Made by a program: the position numbers and the translations under genes. Of a stretch of DNA of 64,000 nucleotides, positions 56,791-64,000 are shown one piece after another. The stretch's first letter is position 1, and every line of letters begins with the position of its first letter. Origin of the DNA: Bog-473 sp963745665 (lineage in GTDB: Bacteria; Actinomycetota; Acidimicrobiia; Acidimicrobiales; RAAP-2); assembly GCA_963745665.1 (NCBI GenBank), contig CAVUYE010000002.1, positions 868,001-932,000 of the forward strand, given 5' to 3'. Below the pieces are notes generated by a model. The model saw nothing but the letters and a program-made list of their open reading frames with translations. It was not told the origin of the DNA and made no database searches.

Positions 56791-57081
56791 GTGACCGAAC
56801 GGCCGCGGCGCGCTTCCGCCAACGGCTCGAAACCCGACCTTTCGGGGTCGCGCTTCCTCTGCAACAACGCCCGCAAGGGCTCCCTGGTGTGCGCCATCCT
56901 GGCGTTCGTCGCGCTGGTGATCGGCGGGGGCTTCGCCGAGATCAGCTCGAACGGCGCGCCGACATCGGCCGAGACCGCCGTGGTCCGTTGGATCATCGTC
57001 GGCGCGCTCGTCATCGGGGTGACCCTCTACGTGATCGGCGGGCGCATGCGCCGCGCCGGTCCGCCATCTCGGCCAGACTGA
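56791..57081 (+). CDS. Small membrane protein, unknown
   Basis: A 96-residue protein from GTG 56791. A basic N terminus (ERPRRASANGSK) contains RFLCNNARKG. Two membrane helices follow (LVCAILAFVALVIGGGFAEI and WIIVGALVIGVTLYVIGGRM) with a short Ser/Thr loop between. No family is recognised. It lies 4 bp before the next small gene, so the two are probably co-transcribed. Confidence 0.6.
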   Translation: MTERPRRASANGSKPDLSGSRFLCNNARKGSLVCAILAFVALVIGGGFAEISSNGAPTSAETAVVRWIIVGALVIGVTLYVIGGRMRRAGPPSRPD

Positions 57082-57085
57082 GCGC

Positions 57086-57310
57086 ATGGGGAGTGCCGGC
57101 GACAAGCCCAGGAAGCAAAGGCGGCGATTGGCCAAGGTCCCCAAGTACGAGGAGCCCAACACTCTGCCCGCGCCGGGCCTGACCGGGAGCTCCGATGCCG
57201 TGTTCGGGTCGCGCTACGGGCACTCGGCCGACCATCACCCGCAGCAGAAGGAGCCCGGGCGCTTCGGCGCCTTCGTGCTGCGCTCCCTGGGGATGAAGCC
57301 CAAGGCCTGA
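57086..57310 (+). CDS. Small basic protein, unknown
   Basis: A 74-residue soluble-looking protein, starting ATG 57086. A basic first third (GDKPRKQRRRLAKVPKYEEP) is followed by a Gly/Ser/His middle and the end GRFGAFVLRSLGMKPKA. No family is recognised. The tight spacing after the preceding membrane gene is the main support for it being real. Confidence 0.5.
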   Translation: MGSAGDKPRKQRRRLAKVPKYEEPNTLPAPGLTGSSDAVFGSRYGHSADHHPQQKEPGRFGAFVLRSLGMKPKA

Positions 57311-57437
57311 GGCGGCGGCGCCCGGTTCCGGAGAAATTCCGGTCCGGCAAGGTTCGCGGCAAGGTTCGCGCCAAGGTGGGGCCACCACGCTGGGCCGCGC
57401 CCTCGGACGGAGGGCGTGCACGAAAGCGAGGATGCAG

Positions 57438-57860
57438 ATGGCCAACACCACGACGATCACGGGGAACCTGACCCGAGAGCCGGAGATCCGCTACACGCGC
57501 GAGGGGCAGGCGACGGCCCAGCTCGGCGTCGCCGTGAACCGGCGGTGGCAGGACCGGACGACCCAGGAGTGGCAGGAGTCCACCTCCTTCTTCGACGTCA
57601 TCTGCTGGCGCGACCTGGCAGAGAACGTGGCGCTGAGCTTGACCAAGGGCATGCGGGTCGTCGTCACCGGCCGGCTGGAGCACCGGACCTGGGAAACCGA
57701 GGAGGGAGAGCACCGTTCCAAGGTGGAGATCACGGCGGACGAGGTGGGCGCCAGCTTGCGCTTCGCCACGGTCGACGTCCACAAGGTGGAGCGGCGGGGC
57801 TCGGCCTCGCCCGAGCCGGCCGACGCCGACGGGGCCGAGGCGCTGGCCGTCGAGGCCTGA
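57438..57860 (+). CDS. ssb: Single-stranded DNA-binding protein (SSB)
   Basis: A 140-residue OB-fold protein that coats single-stranded DNA. MANTTTITGNLTREPEIRYT and the strand set GQATAQLGVAVNRRWQ, TSFFDVICWRDLAENVALSL and GMRVVVTGRLEHRTWE cover the whole OB fold (about 1-108). The tail is short and acidic and ends EALAVEA without the DDDIPF-type tip that recruits partner proteins in replicative SSBs. It may therefore be a secondary SSB. The ATG at 57438 is preferred over 57432 because GCGAGG then lies at a good distance. Confidence 0.88.
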   Translation: MANTTTITGNLTREPEIRYTREGQATAQLGVAVNRRWQDRTTQEWQESTSFFDVICWRDLAENVALSLTKGMRVVVTGRLEHRTWETEEGEHRSKVEITADEVGASLRFATVDVHKVERRGSASPEPADADGAEALAVEA

Positions 57861-57863
57861 GGG

Positions 57864-58049
57864 GTGCCGTGGCTCATCACCACGGCCGCATGGCCCGCGT
57901 TGACAGCACCCGTCGCCGCCGCCATGGCGCGCCTGGTGGTCGACCCGGACATCGCGGGCGCCATCACGGGTGCCGCGGGCGCTGCCTGTGCGGCTGCCGC
58001 GCTGGTCGGGAGTCGGATTGTGCTGAGCCGGCGGGCCTCGTCCGGCTGA
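57864..58049 (+). CDS. Very small Ala-rich hydrophobic protein, doubtful
   Basis: A 61-residue frame from GTG 57864, 3 bp after ssb. It has two Ala-rich hydrophobic stretches (PALTAPVAAAMARLVV and AGAITGAAGAACAAAALVG). Proximity to ssb and GAGG upstream support it. The composition is also what high-GC noise produces. Confidence 0.35.
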   Translation: MPWLITTAAWPALTAPVAAAMARLVVDPDIAGAITGAAGAACAAAALVGSRIVLSRRASSG

Positions 58050-58052
58050 CCC

Positions 58053-58499
58053 TCAGGCTCCCGGGGGTGCGTCCTCCTCGGGCACGTAGGTCAGCGAGAG
58101 CGAGTTGACGCAGTAGCGCTGCCCGGTGTCGGTCGGCCCGTCGGGGAACACGTGCCCCAGATGGCCGCCGCACCGGGCGCACAGGATCTCGGTGCGTGCG
58201 AGGCCGAACGTGCGTTCCCTGCGTTCGAGGACCGTTCCCGCGGCGCGGGCCCGGTCGAAGCTCGGCCAGCCGGTGCCGGACTCGAACTTGGCGTCGGTGT
58301 CGAAGAGCTCGGCGCCGCAACCGGCACAGCGGAACACCCCCGCGCCGTCGACGTGCAGGAGGTCTCCCGACCAGGGGGGCTCGGTGCCGGCCCGGCGCAG
58401 GACGGCGTAGCGCTCGGCCGAGAGCCCGGCCTTCCACTCCTCGTCGGTCCGGCTGACCTCGAAGGCGGTCTCATCGTCGCGTGGCCTGCGCCTGAACAT
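58053..58499 (-). CDS. msrB: Peptide-methionine (R)-S-oxide reductase MsrB
   Basis: A 148-residue repair enzyme that reduces the R form of methionine sulfoxide in proteins. The zinc site is built by CAGC (GVFRCAGCGAELF) and CARC (ILCARCGGHLGHVFPDGP). The catalytic Cys is in RYCVNSLSL near the C terminus, with W in GTGWPSF shaping the pocket. The start is ATG 58499 (MFRRRPRDDE) behind GGGAGGGG. It is a single gene, divergent from a small exported-protein gene. Confidence 0.93.
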   Translation of the reverse strand: MFRRRPRDDETAFEVSRTDEEWKAGLSAERYAVLRRAGTEPPWSGDLLHVDGAGVFRCAGCGAELFDTDAKFESGTGWPSFDRARAAGTVLERRERTFGLARTEILCARCGGHLGHVFPDGPTDTGQRYCVNSLSLTYVPEEDAPPGA

Positions 58500-58619
58500 G
58501 GTGTTCCCCTCCCTGCGATCGGAGTGAACGGACCTGCGTTTCGGCCCGACAACTATTGGACAATTTAGGAGGACCAGTCGTGCTCGGCGGGCGGGAGCCG
58601 CCAAATGCGGAGGTGTTGG

Positions 58620-58844
58620 ATGGGCGCCCGGAAGAGGCTCAAACTGTTCTTCGTCGGAGTGCTCATCGGCGTGAGCTTGTTCCTCGTCGGCGGCGTCGGC
58701 GTGGTGCCCTCACCAAGCAGACTGGAGCCGACGGCCGAGCTGCAACCGTGGCTGCTCCGGACGATGTGCGACTACCCGGCGGTCGACTGCACGTCGCACG
58801 GCGCGGTCGTGACGTCTCCCGCCCAGGCGCCCAGCCCCGGTTGA
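58620..58844 (+). CDS. Small exported or membrane-anchored protein, unknown
   Basis: A 74-residue protein with a perfect GGAGGT site 5 bases before ATG 58620. MGARKRLKLFFVGVLIGVSL begins a basic-then-hydrophobic signal or anchor, followed by about 45 polar residues with two cysteines (TMCDYPAVDCTSHG) that could form a disulfide outside the membrane. No family is recognised. The strong ribosome-binding site makes it likely real. Confidence 0.6.
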   Translation: MGARKRLKLFFVGVLIGVSLFLVGGVGVVPSPSRLEPTAELQPWLLRTMCDYPAVDCTSHGAVVTSPAQAPSPG

Positions 58845-58884
58845 CGACGGCGACGCACACCGGAGCAGCCTCGGCGCTCCCGTT

Positions 58885-60090
58885 TCAGGCCGCCAGCGCG
58901 GCGCCCGCGGTCCCCATGAGGAAGAGGAAGTTGTCGGAGTAGAATTGACGGCGCACCTCGGCATCGGCGTCGCCGAGCGAGGCCTCGAAGCGCTCGAGGG
59001 GCTTGCGCCCTCCCTCCACGTGGGGGTAGTCGGAGGAGAACAGCACGAGGTCGGCGCCGGCCTGCTCCACGATCCAGCCGACGTCCTCGGTCGGGTAGGG
59101 CGTGAAGCGGCACTGGCGGTGCACGTAGTCGCTCGGCCGGAGCGACAGCTCCTGCAGGCGCTCCTCGTGGCGGTGGAAGGCCTCGAAGGCGGACTCCATC
59201 TGGCGCAGCCACGAGGGGACCCAGATGGCGCCCTGCTCAATGACCCCGATGTGCAGGTCCGGGAACGCCTCGAGCACACCGTCGAAGATCAGGGTGGCCA
59301 GGGTCTGTGCCGGTGGGACCGGGATGCCCATGTAGTCGACCGAGCGGAAGTTCTCCTCGCCGCCGTGGAAGTCGGGCGGGACGGGCTTGCCGTTGGCGAA
59401 GTAGCCGGGATCGATCAGCGTCCCCGTCCCGCCCACGTGGAACACCACGGGGATGCCGGCCTCCTCGGCGCGGGCCCAGACGCCGAAGAGGTCGGTGTGG
59501 CTGGGGGAGTGCCCCGGCGGACAACCCGACGCGATGAGCAGCGCGGCCGCCCCCTGGGCCAGCGCGTCCTCGGTGGCGGCGACGGCCCGGGCCGGGTCGG
59601 CCAGCGGCACGTACAGGGAGGGCAGCAGGCGCGGGTCGCCCGCGCAGAACTCGAGCATCCCCCGGTTGTGGGCGCGGGCGGCGGCGTAGGCCAGGTCGGC
59701 GTCGGCGTGCTCCATGTCGTGCAGGCGCCCGTTGTGGAACGTGTTGAAGACGAGCTGGCTCGAGAACCCGAGAAGATCGAGGGCACGCGAGCGATCCTCG
59801 GGGATGAAGGAGCCCGTGGCGGCGAAGTTCTTGCGCGCCATGATCTCGGCCTCCTCGTCGGCCCGGTACTCGGGCGAGGCGTGCCGGGCCCGCAACTTCT
59901 CGAAGGCCGCGACGAGGTCGCGCTGCTGGTCGGCCGGGTCCCCGGTCTGGCGCAGCTCGTTCCCGCCGGGATAGCGCAGCACGGGAAGCCGTTCCCGGTA
60001 GGCCGCCTCCGCGTGGTCCCGCAGCCAGGTCGGCGTCTCCATGATGTGGGCGTCAGCGTCGTGGACGATGCGGCCCTGGGAGTAGGGCAT
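58885..60090 (-). CDS. Amidohydrolase (metal-dependent, amidohydrolase_2 type)
   Basis: A 401-residue TIM-barrel hydrolase or decarboxylase. Metal-site landmarks are VHDADAHIMETP at the N terminus (D-x-D-x-H in place of the common D-x-H), His in IPVVFHVGGTG, and FSSDYPHVEG near the C terminus with the conserved Asp. Proteins of this type act on aromatic or ring-cleavage products. It is divergent from the steroid-like fadE-ipdF-fadD cluster across a 146-bp gap and may belong to the same catabolic regulon, though this is inference. Confidence 0.82.
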   Translation of the reverse strand: MPYSQGRIVHDADAHIMETPTWLRDHAEAAYRERLPVLRYPGGNELRQTGDPADQQRDLVAAFEKLRARHASPEYRADEEAEIMARKNFAATGSFIPEDRSRALDLLGFSSQLVFNTFHNGRLHDMEHADADLAYAAARAHNRGMLEFCAGDPRLLPSLYVPLADPARAVAATEDALAQGAAALLIASGCPPGHSPSHTDLFGVWARAEEAGIPVVFHVGGTGTLIDPGYFANGKPVPPDFHGGEENFRSVDYMGIPVPPAQTLATLIFDGVLEAFPDLHIGVIEQGAIWVPSWLRQMESAFEAFHRHEERLQELSLRPSDYVHRQCRFTPYPTEDVGWIVEQAGADLVLFSSDYPHVEGGRKPLERFEASLGDADAEVRRQFYSDNFLFLMGTAGAALAA

Positions 60091-60187
60091 GTCTCCCTCC
60101 CTCTGGCACGCCCTCGTGCCCTGGTCATGCGGCGCAGCGCTGGCCAGTATTCCAGGCGCCGACCGGGCGGGAGGCCACAGCCCGCAT

Positions 60188-60202
60188 CTGACGACCCGTC
60201 AG
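60188..60202. promoter_or_regulatory. Dyad CTGACG-ACC-CGTCAG, candidate operator
   Basis: Perfect 6-bp arms with a 3-bp spacer lie 35 bp before the acyl-CoA dehydrogenase start and 98 bp from the divergent amidohydrolase. The size suits a TetR-type repressor such as KstR2, which controls this gene set in mycobacteria, but the sequence is not the mycobacterial KstR2 consensus. Confidence 0.4.
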
Positions 60203-60236
60203 GTCGGGCCGCCCGGCTTGGCTACGCTCCCCGGCG

Positions 60237-61441
60237 ATGGATCTGCGCGACCGCCCCGAGGACGTGGCGTTCCGCCAGGAGGTCCGGGGCTTCCTGGCCG
60301 AGCATCTGGTCGGGGAGTTCGCCGAGCTGGGGGGCCGGGGCGGCTCGGGCGACGAGACCTTCGGCTTCGAGGTGCGCCGGCGCTGGGAGAAGGTGCTGGC
60401 GGGGGGCGGCTGGACCTGCCTCGGCTGGCCGGTCGAGCACGGCGGCCGGGGGGCCAGCATGACCGAGCAGGTCATCTTCAACGAGGAGTACGCCCGCGCC
60501 GCCGCGCCCGGCCGCGTCAACGTCGTGGGTGAAGGGCTCCTCGGCCCGACCCTGATCCACTACGGCACGCCCGCGCAGCAGGCCCGCTTCCTGCCGCCCA
60601 TTCGGGAGGGCGCCGAGCTGTGGTGCCAGGGCTACTCCGAGCCCGACGCGGGAAGCGACCTGGCCAACGTCAAGACGCGAGCCGTCCGCGACGGCGACCA
60701 GTGGGTCGTGACGGGGCAGAAGGTCTGGACATCCCTCGCCCACCAGGCGGACTGGTGCTTCGTCGTGTGCCGGACCGACCCGGCCTCGGCGCGCCACAAA
60801 GGGCTCTCTTATCTGCTGGTGCCCATGGACCAGCCGGGCGTCGAGGTGCGGCCCATCACCCAGCTCACGCGCACCAGCGAGTTCAACGAGGTGTTCTTCG
60901 ACGGGGCTCGCACCGGTGTCGACAACGTGGTGGGCGGGGTCGGTGAGGGCTGGCGCGTCGCGCTGGCCACCTTGGCCTTCGAGCGCGGCGTGGCGCTGCT
61001 CGGCTTCCAACTCGGCTTCCGGCGTGAGCTCGACCAGCTGGTGGCGCTGGCCGGGGAGAACGGCGCGGCGCGGCGTCCGGTGGTGCGCCAGCAGCTGGCC
61101 CAGGCGCACATAGAACTGACCATCATGCGCTACAACACGCTGCGCAGCCTCGCCGGCATCGACGGTCCCACCGCCCCGCCCGAGGCCTCGATCGCCAAGC
61201 TGTACTGGGGGAGTTGGCACCGCCGGCTCGGCGAGCTGGCCATGGCCGTCATGGGACCGGCGGCGACCGTCCTCGACGGCGAGCCGCTACCCGAGAACCG
61301 GGGATACGGGCTCGGCGAGCTCCAGCGCTCCTTTCTCTGCGCGTGGCGGAGACCATTTACGGCGGGTCCAACGAGATTCAACGCAACATCATCGGCGAGC
61401 GGGTGCTCGGCCTGCCGCCCGAACCGAAAGGGGCGGCGTGA
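60237..61441 (+). pseudogene. fadE30: Acyl-CoA dehydrogenase (FadE30-like), frameshifted near 3' end
   Basis: A flavin enzyme that would introduce a double bond into an acyl-CoA thioester. The protein is normal from ATG 60237 through the substrate and FAD regions (WCQGYSEPDAGSDLANVKTR, TGQKVWTSLAHQADWCFVV, AFERGVALLGFQLGF) to ENRGYGLGELQRSFL. It then loses frame at about 61335. The expected ending, VAETIYGGSNEIQRNIIGER to PEPKGAA, is present one frame over and stops at 61441. The span is 3n+2, so two surplus bases (for example one CT in TTTCTCTGCG) or one missing base explains it. The Arg-GGSNEIQRN end is needed for FAD binding, so the product as written would be defective. Confidence 0.75.
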
Positions 61442-62259
61442 GCACCGACCTCAATGCGTCTTTCGACCCGCCGCCCCCGCCCCCGCCGCCGGGCGGCCAC
61501 GGTTTGCTCCGGGACAAGGTCGTCATCGTGACGGCGGCGGCGGGGACCGGCATCGGGTCGGCCACAGCCCGGCGCTGCCTGGAAGAGGGCGCGTCGGTGG
61601 TGGTCTCGGACGCGCACGCCCGTCGCCTGGCCGAGACCGCCGAGCAGCTGGTGGGCGAGCTCGGGGCGGACGGGCCGGCCCGTGTGCACGCGCTGGCCTG
61701 CGACGTGCGCGACGAGGCGCAGGTGGGCGCGCTCTACGACGGTGCGCTGGCGCGGTTTGGCCGCATCGATGTGGCGGTGCACAACGCCGGGCTCGGGGGA
61801 ACGGTGCCGCTGGTGGAGATGAGCGACGAGCAGTGGTCCACCGTGCTGGACATCACGCTCACCGGCACCTTCCGCTGTACCCGCGCCGCGCTGACGCGGA
61901 TGCTGCCGCAGAAGGCCGGGGTCATCGTCAACAACGCGTCGGTGCTCGGCTGGCGGGCCCAGCCGGGCCAAGCCCACTACGCCGCGGCCAAGGCCGGGGT
62001 GATGGCCCTGACCCGCTGCGCTGCCGCCGAAGCCGCCCCGGCCGGTGTCCGGGTCAATGCCGTGTCGCCCAGCCTGGCCGAGCACCCGTTCTTGAACCGG
62101 GCCATCCCCGACGAGGACCTCGCCGTGCTGCGCCGCCGCGAGCTCTTCGGCCGCGGCGCCGAGACGTGGGAGGTGGCCAACGTGATCGTGTTCCTGGCGA
62201 GCGACTACTCGTCGTACCTCTCCGGCGAGGTGATCTCCGTGAGCAGCCAGCACCCGTGA
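61438..62259 (+). CDS. ipdF: Short-chain dehydrogenase, IpdF-like
   Basis: A 273-residue NAD(P)-dependent oxidoreductase. After a Pro-rich start comes HGLLRDKVVIVTAAAGTGIG, the Rossmann motif in the T-A-A-A-G-T-G-I-G form, then NNASVLGWRAQPGQAHYAAA with the catalytic Tyr-x-x-x-Lys (Y-A-A-A-K). The distinctive C terminus SDYSSYLSGEVISVSSQHP follows. These are the features I associate with Rv3559c/IpdF, which oxidises a hydroxylated indanone-CoA during breakdown of steroid rings C/D. GTG 61438 overlaps the dehydrogenase stop (GTGA) and the end overlaps the next gene. The assignment is from remembered family features plus context. Confidence 0.78.
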   Translation: MSTDLNASFDPPPPPPPPGGHGLLRDKVVIVTAAAGTGIGSATARRCLEEGASVVVSDAHARRLAETAEQLVGELGADGPARVHALACDVRDEAQVGALYDGALARFGRIDVAVHNAGLGGTVPLVEMSDEQWSTVLDITLTGTFRCTRAALTRMLPQKAGVIVNNASVLGWRAQPGQAHYAAAKAGVMALTRCAAAEAAPAGVRVNAVSPSLAEHPFLNRAIPDEDLAVLRRRELFGRGAETWEVANVIVFLASDYSSYLSGEVISVSSQHP

Positions 62260-63938
62260 GCGCCGGCATCGGTGGCGCGCCGGCCGATCAGGAGGACCCG
62301 CGGGCCGACCTCATCTGGGGCACGGTGCCGGGCCTGGTCGAGGACGCTTCGCAGCGGCACGGGGACGCGGAAGCGTTGGTCGACGGCCCGCTGCGCCTGA
62401 CCTACGCGCAGTTGGCCCCCGAGGTCGACCGCTACGCCCGCGGCTTCGTGGCCGCCGGCGTGGGCGCCGGGGAGCGGGTCGCCCTGTGGGCGCCCAACTG
62501 CGCCGAGTGGATGCTCGCCGCGCTGGGGCTGCTGCGCGCCGGCGCGGTGCTCGTGCCGCTGAACACGCGGTTCAAGGGCGGCGAGGGGGCCTACATCATC
62601 CGGGACGCCGGTGCGTCGACGCTCGTGACGGTGCGGGGCTTCCTGGGCGCCGACTACCCGGCCATGCTGGCCGGTCAGGACCTGGGCGATCTCGCCCGCA
62701 TCCTCCTGCTGCGCGACGAGGGCCCGGCCGATGCCGCAGCGGTGGCCGCGGTGCCGCTGACCGGCCTGGACGCCTTTCTTCGCGCCGGGGAGCGCGTCGA
62801 CCCGGCCGTGTCGGCGGCACGGTCCGCCGCGGTGCAGCCCGACGACCTGTCGGATCTCATCTTCACGTCGGGCACGACGGGTCACCCCAAGGGTGCGGCG
62901 GCGACGCACGCGCAGTCGCTGCGCACGTTCGGGACATGGTCGTCCATCGTCGGCCTCGCCGCGGGCGACCGTTACCTCGTGGTCAACCCCTTCTTCCACA
63001 CCTTCGGGTACAAGGCGGGAATCCTGGCCTGTCTCATGGCCGGCGCCGCCGTCGTGCCCGAGCCGGTCTTCGACCCCGGCGCGGTCATGGCGCGCATCGG
63101 GAGCGAGCGCATCAGCGTGCTCCCGGGGCCGCCCACGCTCTACCAGACACTGCTGTCGGACCCGCGGCGCACCGAGCACGACCTGTCGTCGCTCCGCCTC
63201 GGGGTCACCGGTGCGGCCATCGTACCGGTGGAGCTCGTGCAGGCCATGCGCGACGAGCTCCGCTTCGACACGGTCCTGACGGCCTACGGCCTGACCGAGT
63301 CGTGCGGGACGGTCACCATGTGCCGGCGCAGTGATCCGCCCGACATCGTGGCCGGCACGTCGGGCCGGGCCATCCCCGGCCTCGAGGTCAGGGCCGTGGC
63401 CGATGGGGCCGACGTCGCGCCGGGTGAGCCGGGCGAGATCGTCGTGCGGGGCTACACCGTCATGCCCGGCTACTGGGGCAACGAGGCGGCCACGGCCGAG
63501 GCGATCGACGAAGGGGGCTGGCTGCACACCGGCGACATCGGCGTCCTCGACGCCGCGGGCAACGTCACCATCACCGACCGGGTCAAGGACATGTTCGTGG
63601 TCGGGGGCTTCAACGCCTACCCGGCGGAGATCGAAGCCATTCTGCGCGGCCACGACGCGGTGGGCCAGGTGGCCGTGGTCGGCGTGCCGGACCAGCGCAT
63701 GGGTGAGGTGGGCTGCGCCTACATCGTGCCGACGGCGGACGCTGCCGCCGGGGACCCCGTTACGCTGGGACGCTCCATCCTGGACTGGTCCCGCGACGCC
63801 ATGGCCAACTACAAAGTCCCCCGCAGCATCGTCCTGGTCGACGCGCTGCCGGTGAACGCCAGCGGGAAGGTCCTCAAAAGAGAGCTGCGCCAGCGCCACG
63901 CGGAGGGCGCGGACACCCTGATTACCAACGAGTCCTAG
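62256..63938 (+). CDS. fadD3: Acyl-CoA synthetase, FadD3-like (HIP-CoA ligase)
   Basis: A 560-residue adenylate-forming ligase. Core motifs are LIFTSGTTGHPKGAAATHAQ (A3), the substrate region NPFFHTFGYKAGILACLMAG, TAYGLTESCG (A5), WLHTGDIGVLDAAGNVTITD (A7-A8) and the catalytic Lys in LPVNASGKVLKREL (A10). FadD3 activates HIP, the indanone-propionate left after steroid ring A/B removal, and the FHTFGYKAG segment fits that group. GTG 62256 overlaps the ipdF stop. The order fadE30-ipdF-fadD3 mirrors Rv3559c-Rv3561 of the KstR2 regulon in M. tuberculosis. Confidence 0.82.
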   Translation: MSAGIGGAPADQEDPRADLIWGTVPGLVEDASQRHGDAEALVDGPLRLTYAQLAPEVDRYARGFVAAGVGAGERVALWAPNCAEWMLAALGLLRAGAVLVPLNTRFKGGEGAYIIRDAGASTLVTVRGFLGADYPAMLAGQDLGDLARILLLRDEGPADAAAVAAVPLTGLDAFLRAGERVDPAVSAARSAAVQPDDLSDLIFTSGTTGHPKGAAATHAQSLRTFGTWSSIVGLAAGDRYLVVNPFFHTFGYKAGILACLMAGAAVVPEPVFDPGAVMARIGSERISVLPGPPTLYQTLLSDPRRTEHDLSSLRLGVTGAAIVPVELVQAMRDELRFDTVLTAYGLTESCGTVTMCRRSDPPDIVAGTSGRAIPGLEVRAVADGADVAPGEPGEIVVRGYTVMPGYWGNEAATAEAIDEGGWLHTGDIGVLDAAGNVTITDRVKDMFVVGGFNAYPAEIEAILRGHDAVGQVAVVGVPDQRMGEVGCAYIVPTADAAAGDPVTLGRSILDWSRDAMANYKVPRSIVLVDALPVNASGKVLKRELRQRHAEGADTLITNES

Positions 63939-63957
63939 GAAACGAGAGGAGCACACA

Positions 63958-64000
63958 ATGCGAGGCATCGTCTACACCGGGGAGGGCGTCGAGGTCACCG
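63958..64000 (+). CDS. Zinc-type alcohol dehydrogenase, start only
   Basis: Only the first 14 codons are inside the window (MRGIVYTGEGVEVT), after a good ribosome-binding site (GAGAGGAG) 17 bp downstream of fadD3. The start resembles medium-chain zinc-dependent alcohol dehydrogenases. The rest lies beyond the window, so the family call is tentative. It is probably in the same operon. Confidence 0.45.
   Translation, partial: MRGIVYTGEGVEVT

Noticed and set aside
60237..63938. A single open frame of 1,233 codons
   Set aside because: It joins the acyl-CoA dehydrogenase to FadD3 only because the dehydrogenase frame is lost at about 61335; the middle is out-of-frame ipdF sequence.

Overview
The window is high-GC DNA (roughly two-thirds G+C by eye). 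GTG starts are common and genes are joined by 4-bp GTGA/ATGA overlaps. It carries a complete mce lipid-import operon with its ATPase mceG, an SmtB/Zur metal module, type II glutamine synthetase, a Tad pilus locus, and secA-prfB and ftsEX neighbourhoods. These point to an Actinomycetota chromosome. The Thr-rich linkers and the gene mix would suit Acidimicrobiia, but that class call is inference.

Layout. 1-5.6 kb is a mobile zone: two abutting IS3-family elements, an MFS exporter missing its 5' end, and a VOC/TetR pair bracketed by two nearly identical 32-bp dyad repeats. 5.6-8.1 kb is an orphan FtsX-type ABC permease. 8.5-13.1 kb is a zinc module: smtB, a His-rich mini-protein and zur, divergent from a znuA-znuC-znuB-znuB importer. 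13.1-23.1 kb holds stress and metabolic genes: TetR, 1-Cys peroxiredoxin, SRPBCC protein, MFS exporter, PRC-barrel protein, D-threonine-aldolase-like enzyme, amidase, PhyH dioxygenase, and a DEAD-box helicase fused to a cold-shock domain.

23.1-33.4 kb is a Tad/Flp pilus locus: prepilin peptidase, TadG-like and TadE-like genes leftward; cpaB-cpaE-cpaF-tadB-tadC, a LuxR-type regulator and two Flp pilins rightward. A shared motif, GGTC-N7-CCTAT, lies 79-112 bp before four of its transcription units. 33.7-34.7 kb is glnII. 34.8-48.0 kb is lipid transport: mceG behind an unusual membrane-tethered ECF sigma factor, divergent from yrbEA-yrbEB-mceA-F and a Mce-associated protein. 48.07-48.36 kb looks like an independent structured RNA closed by a perfect 13-bp helix, just before secA-prfB. 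ftsE-ftsX, a large membrane glycosyltransferase, small unknown proteins, an SSB, msrB and an amidohydrolase follow. The right end (60.2-64 kb) matches the fadE30-ipdF-fadD3 set known from degradation of steroid rings C/D, followed by the start of a zinc-type dehydrogenase.

Four genes are broken by apparent frameshifts: a membrane protein, the prepilin peptidase, the TadE-like gene and the acyl-CoA dehydrogenase. Three have the same sign (one surplus base), and two of those fall at runs of five G. Sequence error is therefore as likely as real decay. No complete tRNA, rRNA or CRISPR array was seen.
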